A DNA stretch of 41,954 nt, from NCBI GenBank assembly GCA_028287395.1, contig JAQBPR010000057.1, positions 1 through 41,954 of the forward strand, written 5' to 3'. The position numbers were made by a program, and so were the translations under genes. Under the pieces are notes generated by a model. That model was not told where the DNA came from. It saw only the letters and a list, made by a program, of their open reading frames with translations, and did not search any database. Within the stretch, counting starts at the first letter, position 1. Each line of letters begins with the position of its first letter. The stretch comes from Bacilli bacterium. Lineage in GTDB: Bacteria; Bacillota; Bacilli; Paenibacillales; NBRC-103111. This document shows, piece by piece, positions 24,336 through 32,100 of this stretch.

Positions 24336-24827
24336 ATGAAAAAAAAGGTTTACATTGGAGCTTTGGTGACAATCTTTTTGGCATATGTAATATACAGTTT
24401 GTTCAATATACCAAAAGTACTTGAAATTAATACTGAATATCAGACTGAAGCGTATAAATTAAATGACAGTCAATTTGCTCGAAAAATTAGTGTTAAGCTA
24501 ACCGGACATTATTTTTTAAAGACAGATCAGTTTAAGGGAACGATATCAATCAATAACAAGGACTATATGAGCTGTCTGCTATCCTCTGGTGTTGGAATGA
24601 TTTGTTATGATGGTGGTAGAACGATATATGGACAAACTTATATCGGTAAAGATTTTAAAGAGATCACACTTGAAATTGAGAGTGGCCAGCTATATTCCAA
24701 TGTATCAAATAATGAACCATACACAGAAAGTTTAATAATAAGTCTTCCAGCCACTGATAGAAACACTTCAATTTCCTTAAACAATAAATTAAAGGATGAT
24801 TATTACAATAATCTCATTAAGAAATGA
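24336..24827 (+). CDS. Membrane-anchored hypothetical protein
   Basis: 163 residues, ATG with GGAAGGA upstream. One N-terminal signal anchor (YIGALVTIFLAYVIYSLF, about 5-22) is followed by an extracytoplasmic, beta-strand-rich domain with two Cys residues (SCLLSSGVGMICYDGG) that could form a disulfide. It resembles small exported proteins found singly in Paenibacillus and Bacillus, but I do not recognise the family. It is AT-richer than the sugar operons around it. It stands alone; a promoter may lie in the AT-rich 200 bases upstream. Confidence 0.7.
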   Translation: MKKKVYIGALVTIFLAYVIYSLFNIPKVLEINTEYQTEAYKLNDSQFARKISVKLTGHYFLKTDQFKGTISINNKDYMSCLLSSGVGMICYDGGRTIYGQTYIGKDFKEITLEIESGQLYSNVSNNEPYTESLIISLPATDRNTSISLNNKLKDDYYNNLIKK

Positions 24828-24903
24828 GAATAAAGCAACTTTATAATGATTGTTATTTTTGGCAACTATTTCTTTTGTCAAGGACCGAAAAGTAAATTAT
24901 AAA

Positions 24904-24932
24904 TTGACACATCAAGTCTTTAACAGTATATT
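24904..24932 (+). promoter_or_regulatory. Promoter of the thiamine uptake operon
   Basis: TTGACA (24904-24909), a 17-base spacer and TATATT (24927-24932). The predicted start near 24940 lies just before the TPP riboswitch. Confidence 0.75.
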
Positions 24933-24956
24933 TGTAAAGAAAAATAAATAAATAAA

Positions 24957-25046
24957 CGGGAGCTTAGGAAACTTTGCTGAGAGGAAAGCTGAATCGCTTT
25001 CGACCGAACCTGATCTGGATAATGCCGGCGGAGGGAACTTACCTTA
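24957..25046 (+). promoter_or_regulatory. TPP (THI-box) riboswitch
   Basis: The conserved core is present: GGGAGCTT at the 5' side, GCTGAGAGG (about 24977-24985), then ACCTGATCTGGATAATGCC and GGCGGAGGGAA (about 25026-25037). These are the pyrimidine- and pyrophosphate-binding helices of the thiamine pyrophosphate aptamer. It lies upstream of a ThiXYZ-type importer, and binding of TPP should switch the operon off. Confidence 0.95.
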
Positions 25047-25054
25047 ACCTATGT

Positions 25055-25090
25055 AGGCCACAACATCCGTTGTGGCCTTAAATTTATTCA
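25055..25090 (+). terminator. Riboswitch-linked hairpin terminator
   Basis: GGCCACAAC (25056-25064) pairs perfectly with GTTGTGGCC (25069-25077), loop ATCC, followed by TTAAATTTATT. It directly follows the aptamer and is the probable expression platform. The T run is weak. Confidence 0.65.
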
Positions 25091-25211
25091 TTCATTATGA
25101 CTGATCTGGATATTGCCAGCGTAGGAACCCATGTGGTTTTGGCGAAGCGTTCGTTCCAGGATCAAAGGGCGGTTTTTTATTTTTCAAATAGGGTTATGGG
25201 GGAAAGAGAAG

Positions 25212-26213
25212 ATGAAATCAATTCGTTTAAAAAGCTTTACGATCGTTGCTTTATGCAGCTTGATTTTGGCGTTAACGGCCTGTGGAACCAAAACTACGTC
25301 GGATACAACGAAATTAACCAATGTTCAAATCGTCTTGGATTGGACACCGAATACAAATCATACAGGGATCTATGTAGCGAAGGATCAAGGTTTTTATAAA
25401 GAGGCGGGTTTAAATGTAGAGATTATCCAGCCGAATGACAGCGGAGCGGATACGATGGTGGCTTCGGGTAAGGTGCCGTTTGGAATCAGCGGTCAGGATA
25501 GTATAACACAAGCCCGTACACAAGGGGTTCCGCTTGTGTCGATTGCAGCCATTATTCAGCACAATACATCGGGTTTTGCTTCGCCTGCAGCCAAAAACAT
25601 TAAAGCGCCGAAGGATTTTGTTGGAAAAACCTATGGCAGCTTTGGTTCTCCGTTTGAGAGCGCTGTGCTCCAATCTTTAATGGAAAACGATAAGGCAGAT
25701 TTCAGTAAGCTGAAAATCGTGAATATAGGCGATGCGGATTACTTTACAGCAACGAAGAAGGACATTGATTTTTCCTGGATTTTTTATGCGTGGACGGGAA
25801 TTCAAGCGGAATTACAGAAAGAGCCGCAGAACATGCTTTATTTGAAGGATTTTTCCGATAAATTAGACTATTACACACCTGTTTTAAGCACAAACGAAAC
25901 CATGATCAAAGAGAAGCCGGAAATCGTCAAAGCTTTTGTGGCTGCAACAGCAAAGGGTTATCAATATGCCATTAAAAATCCGGAAAAAGCAGCAGATATG
26001 CTGATCAAAGCTGTACCCGATATCAACAAAGAGCTTGTGATCGCTAGTCAAAAATGGCTAAGTCCACGCTATCAAGCAGATGCGCCTCGTTGGGGAGAAC
26101 AGAAGAAAACCGTTTGGGATAATTATGCCGACTGGTTGACGGAGCATAAGCTTCTAGAGAAAAAGCTGGATTCCGATGCAGCATTTACAAACCAATTCAT
26201 CCCTGCAAAATAA
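25212..26213 (+). CDS. thiY: Thiamine-precursor ABC transporter substrate-binding lipoprotein (ThiY-like, NMT1/THI5 family)
   Basis: 333 residues. The lipobox LALTAC (Cys 24) predicts a lipoprotein on the outer face of the membrane. The NMT1/THI5-like solute-binding fold is recognised by VQIVLDWTPNTNHTGIYVAKDQGFYKEAGLNVEI, VPFGISGQDSI, KTYGSFGSPFE and the C-terminal WLSPRYQADAPRWGEQ. The start ATG is at 25212 after a GGAAAGAGAAG ribosome site; longer upstream frames have none. It should bind a thiamine precursor pyrimidine (HMP, formylamino-HMP or related) and deliver it to ThiX/ThiZ. It is the first gene after the TPP riboswitch. Confidence 0.9.
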   Translation: MKSIRLKSFTIVALCSLILALTACGTKTTSDTTKLTNVQIVLDWTPNTNHTGIYVAKDQGFYKEAGLNVEIIQPNDSGADTMVASGKVPFGISGQDSITQARTQGVPLVSIAAIIQHNTSGFASPAAKNIKAPKDFVGKTYGSFGSPFESAVLQSLMENDKADFSKLKIVNIGDADYFTATKKDIDFSWIFYAWTGIQAELQKEPQNMLYLKDFSDKLDYYTPVLSTNETMIKEKPEIVKAFVAATAKGYQYAIKNPEKAADMLIKAVPDINKELVIASQKWLSPRYQADAPRWGEQKKTVWDNYADWLTEHKLLEKKLDSDAAFTNQFIPAK

Positions 26214-26236
26214 AATAAAGTGGAGGTTTTAAGCAT

Positions 26237-26530
26237 ATGGCAAACACACTTTTGAGCATTCAAATTTTACCGAAAACGAATAATAACGAGGATATCATTC
26301 CTTATGTTGACCGGGCTATACAGGTTATCCAAGAATCGGGGGTTAAGCATTATGTCAGCCCTTTGGAAACCACGATGGAAGGCGATTTTGAGCAATTGCT
26401 AGCGATTGTAAAAAAGATGAATGATGCGATGATCGAGATGGGCAGTCCCAATGTGCTATCGCAAATCAAAATCTTGTTTAATCCGCAAGGCGCTTCGATG
26501 GATAAGCTCACAGAGAAATATAGACCATGA
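26237..26530 (+). CDS. Thiamine-binding protein, MTH1187/YkoF family
   Basis: 97 residues, the size of a single thiamine-binding domain (PF01910 type). Typical features are LLSIQILPK, VDRAIQVIQESGVKHYVSPLETTMEGDFEQLLAIV and the C-terminal half. YkoF, a tandem version in B. subtilis, binds thiamine or hydroxymethylpyrimidine in the cytoplasm. The ATG has GGAGG upstream. Its stop overlaps the start of the permease gene (ATGA, 26527-26530), so it is translationally coupled to transport. It may sense or chaperone the imported molecule. Confidence 0.85.
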   Translation: MANTLLSIQILPKTNNNEDIIPYVDRAIQVIQESGVKHYVSPLETTMEGDFEQLLAIVKKMNDAMIEMGSPNVLSQIKILFNPQGASMDKLTEKYRP

Positions 26531-27300
26531 CCGGCAATCGTTGGTTGAAAGCATTTGGGCCACCCTTGGCGGTGGTCTTTGTGCTGCTCATCGTCTGGCA
26601 AATGGCTGTCGCTTTGTTCCATATTGAACTTTGGATTTTACCCGACCCGCTGTATATCCTTCAAGAAGGAAGTCGTAATTTCCCTAGACTTCTCATGCAC
26701 TTCATGGCTACACTTAGGCTAACTTTGATCGGGTTTGTGATCGGGGTGATCATTGGTGTAGGCACTTCTTGGCTGCTGCACTTGGTTCCTTGGGTGAAGA
26801 GAGGCTTTTATCCGATTTTGATTCTTTCGCAAAATATTCCGATGATTGCACTAGCTCCGCTGCTGATGCTTTGGTTTGGTTTTGGGCTGTTCCCGAAGGT
26901 TGTCGTCATAACGATTGTTTGCTTCTTTCCGATTGCAGTTGCCATGATGGATGGATATTTGCAAACGGATCCCGTCATGTTGAATTATATGAAGATGATC
27001 GGTGCTTCGAAATTGCAAATATTCCGTAAGCTTGAGCTGCCGCATGCATTGCCCAGTTTTTTTTCTGGTTTGAAAATATCAGCCACCTATGCCGTTTCAG
27101 GAGCCATTGTATCCGAATGGCTTGGCGCTGATAAAGGAATAGGCTATTATATGAAATTGGAAAAGGCGGGCTTTAAAACGGTGCTTGTTTTTGATTCGAT
27201 TTTTATCATCGTACTGCTTAGCGTCCTGTTGTTTCAAAGTATTGTGCTAATAGAGCGGCTTGTCATCCGCTGGAAAACGAGGTCGCACAAATGGAACTAA
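26527..27300 (+). CDS. thiX: ABC transporter permease, ThiX-like (SsuC/TauC family)
   Basis: 257 residues with about six membrane helices. The cytoplasmic EAA-type loop is KMIGASKLQIFRKLELPHALPSFFSGLKISATYAVSGAIVSEWLGADKGIGYYM, characteristic of nitrate/sulfonate/thiamine-precursor permeases. It overlaps the thiamine-binding gene by 4 bases and the ATPase gene by 10 bases. It forms the membrane channel for the pyrimidine bound by the lipoprotein. Confidence 0.9.
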   Translation: MTGNRWLKAFGPPLAVVFVLLIVWQMAVALFHIELWILPDPLYILQEGSRNFPRLLMHFMATLRLTLIGFVIGVIIGVGTSWLLHLVPWVKRGFYPILILSQNIPMIALAPLLMLWFGFGLFPKVVVITIVCFFPIAVAMMDGYLQTDPVMLNYMKMIGASKLQIFRKLELPHALPSFFSGLKISATYAVSGAIVSEWLGADKGIGYYMKLEKAGFKTVLVFDSIFIIVLLSVLLFQSIVLIERLVIRWKTRSHKWN

Positions 27301-28055
27301 AGGGAATTGTTAAAACATATGAAGAAAACGGTAATGTGGAATATATTATAAAGGATATTTCAATGACTGTTGGTAAAGGCGAATTTGTTTCGATTATTGG
27401 TCCTTCGGGCTGCGGTAAATCTACGCTTTTCCATATTATCGGCGGATTGACAGAGCCTACGGCTGGACAAGTATGGATGGAAGGCAAAGAAGTTACCGGA
27501 CAAAAGGGATTAATCAGCTATATGCCGCAGGATCATGCTTTATTTCCTTGGCGAACGATTGCAGAAAACGTCATTATAGCTCAAGAGGTTGCGGGAGTTC
27601 CGATTAAAGCGGCCATGGTTCAAGCGCGAGAATGGCTGGTTAAGGTTGGACTTGCGGGCTATGAAAATGCTTATCCGCATATTTTGTCAGGTGGGATGCA
27701 GCAAAGGGCAGCCTTTCTTAGAGCTTTATTAAGCCCGCAGGAGTTTATGTGCTTGGATGAGCCGTTTGGTTCGTTAGATGCGTTAACCAGAATGGATATG
27801 CAGCAGTGGTTGCTCTCCATTTGGGAGCAAAATAAACGTTCTGTTTTATTTATTACCCATAGTATTGAGGAAGCATTGTATCTCTCGGATCGGATTTATT
27901 TGCTTTCAAACAGTCCGGCAAGCGTGATACGTGAAATTCATGTGCCTTTTTCGCGACCTCGTCTAGAAGAACATATGAACGATCCCGTTTTTCATGCGCT
28001 TAAACAAGAGATCTATGCAGCAATGAAGGGTGAACAAACCAATGAAAAGCATTGA
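27291..28055 (+). CDS. thiZ: ABC transporter ATP-binding protein, ThiZ-like
   Basis: 254 residues. Walker A is IIGPSGCGKST, the Q-loop region is YMPQDHALFPWRTIAENV, the signature is HILSGGMQQRAAFLRALL, Walker B is FMCLDEPFGSLDALTR, and the H-loop is FITHSIEEALYLSDRI. The subclass matches SsuB/TauB/ThiZ proteins. It overlaps the permease by 10 bases and the hydrolase gene by 14 bases. It energises uptake with the preceding permease. Confidence 0.9.
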   Translation: MELKGIVKTYEENGNVEYIIKDISMTVGKGEFVSIIGPSGCGKSTLFHIIGGLTEPTAGQVWMEGKEVTGQKGLISYMPQDHALFPWRTIAENVIIAQEVAGVPIKAAMVQAREWLVKVGLAGYENAYPHILSGGMQQRAAFLRALLSPQEFMCLDEPFGSLDALTRMDMQQWLLSIWEQNKRSVLFITHSIEEALYLSDRIYLLSNSPASVIREIHVPFSRPRLEEHMNDPVFHALKQEIYAAMKGEQTNEKH

Positions 28056-28842
28056 TGCTCACATTCATCTGGACCAATATAGCCCGCAAGTATGTCGCCG
28101 AATGATGAGCGAGCTTGCGGGCTTTGGCGTGCAATGTTTAATTGCAGTTGCAATGAATCTTCCTTCTTGTAAAAAGTTACTTCGGCTGCAGCGCATATAT
28201 CCTAAGCAGGTAAAGCCTGCATTTGGTTTTCATCCAGAGCAGAAGCTACCTTCCAAGACAGAAATGGACGAGCTATTTAAATGGATCCTAAAGCATCACC
28301 AAGATATGACAGCAGTTGGAGAGGTAGGGCTCCCCTACTATAATCGAAAAGAAGCATTAGAACGAGGAGAGAATTTTGAGGAGAAGCCTTACATCGATCT
28401 ATTAGAGCGATTCATTATGCTGGCAGTTGAGCTTAACAAACCGATCGTGCTGCATGCGGTACATGAAGATGCGGATATTGCTTGCGATTTATTGCAAAAG
28501 CATGGCGTTAAAGAAGCGCATTTTCATTGGTTTAAAGGCAGTGATGCAACCATTTCGCGAATGATCCATGCAGGATATTGGGTTTCTTTTACACCTGATA
28601 TCCTATATGAGGTAGAAATCCAGCAGCTTGCTGCAATCTATCCGTTACAGCAAATCATGGTGGAAACAGATGGACCATGGCCGTTCGAAGGACCATTTGC
28701 TGGACAAACCACGCATCCACGGATGCTTACGAATATCATTCAGCAAATTGCCGCAATCAAAGGCATTGACGGAGGCACAGCAGCCGAAACTATTTTACAA
28801 AACACGCAAAGGTTTTATAATTTAAGCAAGGATTCATGTTAA
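28042..28842 (+). CDS. TatD-family metal-dependent hydrolase in the thiamine operon
   Basis: 266 residues. TatD metal-ligand motifs are in order: DAHIHLDQY (His-X-His at 7 and 9), VGEVGLPYY (Glu), IVLHAVHEDAD (His), AHFHWFKGS (His) and VETDGPWPF (Asp). It therefore has a complete two-metal amidohydrolase-type centre. The ATG at 28042 is preferred to the GTG at 28030, which would precede any ribosome site; GAAGGG lies at 28025-28030. TatD proteins are usually deoxyribonucleases, but this one is coupled to thiamine-precursor transport genes, so a role in processing an imported pyrimidine is possible. Function in this context is inferred. Confidence 0.82.
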   Translation: MKSIDAHIHLDQYSPQVCRRMMSELAGFGVQCLIAVAMNLPSCKKLLRLQRIYPKQVKPAFGFHPEQKLPSKTEMDELFKWILKHHQDMTAVGEVGLPYYNRKEALERGENFEEKPYIDLLERFIMLAVELNKPIVLHAVHEDADIACDLLQKHGVKEAHFHWFKGSDATISRMIHAGYWVSFTPDILYEVEIQQLAAIYPLQQIMVETDGPWPFEGPFAGQTTHPRMLTNIIQQIAAIKGIDGGTAAETILQNTQRFYNLSKDSC

Positions 28843-29054
28843 TGGTATTCGATTATTTTGTGCTGCAGCTTTTTTAAGATGTGAACATAAAAATAATCAT
28901 GCTGTTTTGAATTTATAAATTGGTCAAATTCCTCTTTCGATTTGTTTTCGAATATATGAATTTGATTGTGCGTGTCTCTAACATATATGGAATGTTCCTC
29001 AGTGTTATACCCAATTTCTTTAAACTCGTTGGATGATACAGTGATCATTTTCAT
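28839..29054 (-). CDS. Small KTSC-domain-like protein
   Basis: 71 residues, ATG with AAAGGGG nine bases upstream. The pattern VSSNEFKEIGYNTEEHSIYVRD, then FENKSKEEFDQFINSKQHDYFYVHILKKL, fits the KTSC domain, a small fold of uncertain, possibly nucleic-acid-binding function. Its stop overlaps the convergent TatD gene by four bases. No operon partner is seen. Confidence 0.65.
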   Translation of the reverse strand: MKMITVSSNEFKEIGYNTEEHSIYVRDTHNQIHIFENKSKEEFDQFINSKQHDYFYVHILKKLQHKIIEYH

Positions 29055-29109
29055 TTTTCCGAGCCCCTTTACTTTTAATTTTTAAAATTGTAGGAAGAGA
29101 ACAAAAATT

Positions 29110-29156
29110 AGAGCTAGATCAACAGGAATGAATTATCATTTTGCCGATCTAGCTCT
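29110..29156 (-). other. Long hairpin upstream of the KTSC-like gene, terminator-like on the minus strand
   Basis: AGAGCTAGATC (29110-29120) pairs perfectly with GATCTAGCTCT (29146-29156). On the minus strand the stem is followed by AATTTTTGTT. It sits about 55 bases before the leftward KTSC-like start, so it is either a leader attenuator or a shield against read-through. On the plus strand it lacks a T run. Confidence 0.5.
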
Positions 29157-29254
29157 ATATAAAGTAATTCAAATGATTACTGCTTTATGGTTAAATTATA
29201 GTTTTTTTTGCGATTATTGTCAATGTAAAACGCTTACATAAGGGAGGAATTGAC

Positions 29255-29689
29255 ATGGTGCCAGAAAGAGTTTCTTTAATTACATTTGGAGCAAGAGATT
29301 TGCCTTTATTAAGAGCTTTTTACCAAAAGCTTGGTTGGAGAGAAACAGAAATAAGTTCGGATAGTTATTGTGTTTTTAAAACAGCAGGTGTGCTGTTATC
29401 CTTATTTCCTTATGAAGAATTAGTAAAAGATATTGGAATTGAAGCCCCATCAAACCCTGCGAAAGTATTTCGTGGTGTTACTTATGCAATTAACCTGGAT
29501 CGTAGAGAAGATGTCGATAAAACGATAGAATCGATACGAGAATCGGGCGCTCTAATATTACGTGAGCCCAGTGACGCGTTTTGGGGTGGAAGAACATCTT
29601 ATTTCGCTGATCCGGAATATAATATTTGGGAAGTAGCATGGAATCCGTCTGCAGAGTTTGATGAACGGGGCGCTATGGTGAATTTTTAA
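29255..29689 (+). CDS. VOC/glyoxalase-family protein
   Basis: 144 residues, ATG preceded by GGGAGG. The vicinal-oxygen-chelate fold has two beta-alpha-beta-beta-beta units: VSLITFGARDLPLLRAFYQKLGW and VTYAINLDRREDVDKTIESI..PSDAFWGGRTSYFADPEYNIWEVAWNP. The latter contains the characteristic D-P-x-x-N-x-W-E-V metal-ligand Glu. Such small proteins include dioxygenases and bleomycin- or glyoxal-resistance proteins; the substrate cannot be read from sequence. A small inverted repeat (ATGTAA-5-TTACAT, 29223-29239) lies before its ribosome site. Confidence 0.8.
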   Translation: MVPERVSLITFGARDLPLLRAFYQKLGWRETEISSDSYCVFKTAGVLLSLFPYEELVKDIGIEAPSNPAKVFRGVTYAINLDRREDVDKTIESIRESGALILREPSDAFWGGRTSYFADPEYNIWEVAWNPSAEFDERGAMVNF

Positions 29690-29705
29690 TTACAAAAGAA
29701 AGTTA

Positions 29706-29746
29706 AAGGCCATCGCTGCTCAAAAGAGCATAACGATGGCCATTTA
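29706..29746. terminator. Bidirectional terminator between the VOC gene and trxA
   Basis: GGCCATCG (29708-29715) pairs with CGATGGCC (29734-29741), inner GCTC/GAGC around AAAA. T-rich sequence follows on both strands, better on the minus strand (TTTAACTTTCTTTT). It serves the convergent VOC and trxA genes. Confidence 0.65.
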
Positions 29747-29762
29747 TGAAACGAGGAAGGTA

Positions 29763-30080
29763 TTAATTGATTTTGCTAATTAAGCTTTTCAGTTGGTCTT
29801 TTGTTTTAAGTCCGACCACTTTATCAACAGCTTCACCGTTTTTAAAAGCAACGATTGTCGGAATACTCATTATGCCGTATTGAGCTGCGGTTTCAGGGTT
29901 CTCATCGACGTTTACTTTTAAAATTTTTACTTCGCTTCCTGTTTCATTGTCGAGTTCATCCAAGATGGGGGCCATCATTTTGCAGGGTCCGCACCATGGC
30001 GCCCAAAAATCTACCAATACAGTACCTTGTTCTCCAACTTCAGTTTTAAATTCTTGATCTGTTACATTAACGATAGCCAT
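29763..30080 (-). CDS. trxA: Thioredoxin
   Basis: 105 residues, normal length, ATG with AGGAGGAG. The active site WAPWCGPCK holds Cys 30 and Cys 33; the cis-Pro loop is IMSIPTIVAFKNG. It is a cytoplasmic disulfide reductase. It is last in the operon gpx-ohrR-trxB-trxA, 31 bases after trxB, and can supply electrons to the peroxidase encoded at the operon head. Confidence 0.96.
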   Translation of the reverse strand: MAIVNVTDQEFKTEVGEQGTVLVDFWAPWCGPCKMMAPILDELDNETGSEVKILKVNVDENPETAAQYGIMSIPTIVAFKNGEAVDKVVGLKTKDQLKSLISKIN

Positions 30081-30111
30081 GTAAATCTCCTCCTAAATAG
30101 TATGTTTGTAA

Positions 30112-31050
30112 TTAACCTACTTGCACAAGTGCATGCTCTTCTAAAAATTTCTCGCAATCGATCGCTGCCATACAACCGCTGCCTGCTGATGTAATCGCTT
30201 GGCGATATTTGTGGTCTTGCACGTCGCCGCAAGCATATACACCGAGGATATTCGTTTCGGCAGTGCCTGGTTTTACTTTCAAATAACCTTGTTCATCCAT
30301 CGGCAGCTGACCACTAAGAAACGATGTATTCGGGTGATGTCCTACTGCAACGAATATTCCGTCTGTCGCGATTATTTCATCTTGACCTGTTTGCTGATTA
30401 TGGACTTTTAAGCCTGTTACACCTTTATCGCCTGCAATGACTTCAAGTGGAGTTTGACTTAAGCTCCAGCTGATTTTATTGTTTTGGCGGGCACGGTCTT
30501 GCATAATTTGCGAGGCGCGCAGATCACTGCGGCGATGAACGACGCGAACCTCGGTTGCGAAGCGAGTTAAGAAATTTGCTTCCTCCATTGCGGAATCACC
30601 ACCGCCGACAACGATGATTTTTTTGCCGCGGAAGAAAAATCCGTCGCAAGTTGCACAAGTGCTTACGCCTCTGCCGATATTTGCCTGCTCGCCTGTAATT
30701 CCAAGTAATTTGGCTGAAGCGCCTGTGGATATGATCACGGATTCAGCTTCTAATTCGCCGACACCTTCCACCGTTAGCTTAAAAGGGCGTTTCGTCAATT
30801 CGATCTTATTTACCCAACCGCTCATGAATTTAGCTCCGAAGCGCTGCGCTTGCATGCGCATGTTGTACATCAATTCCGGGCCCGTAATTCCTTCAGGGAA
30901 GCCAGGGAAGTTCTCGACTTCGGTCGTTGTTGTTAGCTGTCCACCGGGCTGATTTCCTTCAATAACAAGCGGAAAAAGGTTTGCTCGAGCTAAATAAATC
31001 GCGGCTGTTAGACCGGCAGGGCCAGTTCCAACAATGATTGTTTTATACAT
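30112..31050 (-). CDS. trxB: Thioredoxin reductase (NADPH)
   Basis: 312 residues. It has the FAD-binding motif VGTGPAGLTAAIYLARA, the redox-active pair STCATCDGFFF (Cys 132 and Cys 135), the NADPH motif VVGGGDSAMEEA with VVHRRSDLRA, and the C-terminal YACGDVQDHKYRQAITSAGSGCMAA. The enzyme transfers electrons from NADPH through FAD to thioredoxin. The ATG at 31050 with GAGGTG upstream is chosen; an upstream frame extension of 12 codons has no signal. It is placed between ohrR and trxA and is likely peroxide-induced through OhrR. Confidence 0.96.
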   Translation of the reverse strand: MYKTIIVGTGPAGLTAAIYLARANLFPLVIEGNQPGGQLTTTTEVENFPGFPEGITGPELMYNMRMQAQRFGAKFMSGWVNKIELTKRPFKLTVEGVGELEAESVIISTGASAKLLGITGEQANIGRGVSTCATCDGFFFRGKKIIVVGGGDSAMEEANFLTRFATEVRVVHRRSDLRASQIMQDRARQNNKISWSLSQTPLEVIAGDKGVTGLKVHNQQTGQDEIIATDGIFVAVGHHPNTSFLSGQLPMDEQGYLKVKPGTAETNILGVYACGDVQDHKYRQAITSAGSGCMAAIDCEKFLEEHALVQVG

Positions 31051-31075
31051 TGGATCGTCACCTCTAAGAAATGGA

Positions 31076-31528
31076 TTATTGTTCATCGGCTGCTGCTTGA
31101 TGGAGTCTTGTTAATAAATGCTTGAAATCACCCAATAAACTTGTAAATTCCGCTGCAGATAATCCGCGTTGACGCATCATATCCTCAGGAATTTTGCAGG
31201 CAAGCTGCCGGATCTCTTTTCCTGCTTCTGTAAGGTGAATAAGCACTTTGCGTTCATCTTGTTCAGAACGTTTACGGACGACTAGCTGTGCTTGTTCCAT
31301 TCGTTTTAATAAAGGAGTTAATGTACCTGAGTCCAAAAATAGCTTTTCCCCTATTAGCTTCACCGTGATGCCGTCTTCCTCCCAAAGAATAAGGAGGACA
31401 AGGTATTGCGGATAAGTGATTCCCATCTCGTCGAGTGCAGGACGGTATAAATTAATGATGGCTCGTGAACAAGCGTAAATCGTAAAGCACAATTGATTAT
31501 CCAGCTTTAGCGCTTCTTCATAATTCAA
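31076..31528 (-). CDS. ohrR: Organic-peroxide-sensing MarR-family repressor, OhrR type
   Basis: 150 residues. The start of the protein, LKLDNQLCFTIYACSRAI, carries the peroxide-sensing Cys 14 in the same context as B. subtilis OhrR (LENQLCFLLY). A second Cys (20) follows, and the winged helix is GEKLFLDSGTLTPLLKRMEQ. The TTG at 31528 is preferred because GAGGTGG lies six bases upstream; an ATG six codons earlier is less likely. It overlaps the end of the peroxidase gene by 11 bases. It should repress its own operon until oxidised by organic hydroperoxide. Confidence 0.9.
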   Translation of the reverse strand: MNYEEALKLDNQLCFTIYACSRAIINLYRPALDEMGITYPQYLVLLILWEEDGITVKLIGEKLFLDSGTLTPLLKRMEQAQLVVRKRSEQDERKVLIHLTEAGKEIRQLACKIPEDMMRQRGLSAAEFTSLLGDFKHLLTRLHQAAADEQ

Positions 31529-32018
31529 TGGTTGCCACCTCGGCATTCAAGAGATTTTTAATATCTTGCTCCATTTCTTCAGGTTTAGTCGTAGGAGCAT
31601 AACGTTTGATTACCTTCCCCTGCGAGTTTACGAGAAATTTGGTAAAATTCCATTTTATCGAATTCAAAAATAAGCCGGAAGCTTTTTTTCTCAGATATTT
31701 GAATAATGGATGGGCTTTGGAGCCGTTAACATCAATTTTGTGAAATATAGGGAAAGTTACACCAAAATTTAATTGACAAAATTGTTGTATTTCAGCATCT
31801 GTTCCAGGCTCTTGTTTCATAAATTGGTTACTGGGAAATCCGAGTATCTCAAAATTCTGCGTTTGATATTTCTCATAAAGCTTCTGTAATCCCTCATACT
31901 GCGGCGTTAAACCGCATTTGCTTGCAGTATTGACAATGATCAGTGTCTTACCTTTGTAGTCGGCTAAGGGTTTATCAGTCCCGGCAGCGGTTTGAACTGA
32001 AAATTCATAAATGCTCAC
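31518..32018 (-). CDS. Glutathione-peroxidase-family thiol peroxidase (BsaA/GpxA-like), thioredoxin-dependent type
   Basis: 166 residues from a GTG start with AAAGGAG seven bases upstream. The peroxidatic Cys 35 lies in VNTASKCGLTPQY; the catalytic Gln lies in GFPSNQF (about residue 75), and Trp/Asn in KWNFTKFLV. A likely resolving Cys 91 in QQFCQLNFG marks the thioredoxin-reduced class, since these bacteria usually lack glutathione. It reduces H2O2 and lipid or organic hydroperoxides. It heads the operon with ohrR, trxB and trxA, so sensor, peroxidase and reductant are co-expressed. Confidence 0.92.
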   Translation of the reverse strand: MSIYEFSVQTAAGTDKPLADYKGKTLIIVNTASKCGLTPQYEGLQKLYEKYQTQNFEILGFPSNQFMKQEPGTDAEIQQFCQLNFGVTFPIFHKIDVNGSKAHPLFKYLRKKASGLFLNSIKWNFTKFLVNSQGKVIKRYAPTTKPEEMEQDIKNLLNAEVATIEL

Positions 32019-32034
32019 TTTAAATCTCCTTTCT

Positions 32035-32100
32035 CGCAATTTGATTGTGTACAATTTAATTTCGTAAGATCAATATACTGCGTTTCTGTAATAATGTCAA
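32035..32100 (-). promoter_or_regulatory. Promoter and OhrR operator of the gpx-ohrR-trxB-trxA operon
   Basis: Read on the minus strand: -35 TTGACA (32095-32100), 17-base spacer, -10 TATATT (32072-32077). An inverted repeat TACGAAATTAAATTGTA (32050-32066) covers the predicted start and is close to the known B. subtilis OhrR box TACAATTAAATTGTA. A degenerate second copy ending AATTGCGA follows at about 32035-32050, as in tandem OhrR sites. Good evidence for autoregulation. Confidence 0.8.

Noticed and set aside
25097-25399. 100-codon frame overlapping the start of thiY
   Set aside because: It runs in another frame over the lipoprotein gene and lacks a ribosome site; thiY has strong family support.
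29223-29239. cre-like (CcpA) site ATGTAA-AACGC-TTACAT before the VOC gene
   Set aside because: The arms are one base too far apart for the cre consensus; it is kept only as a small inverted repeat.
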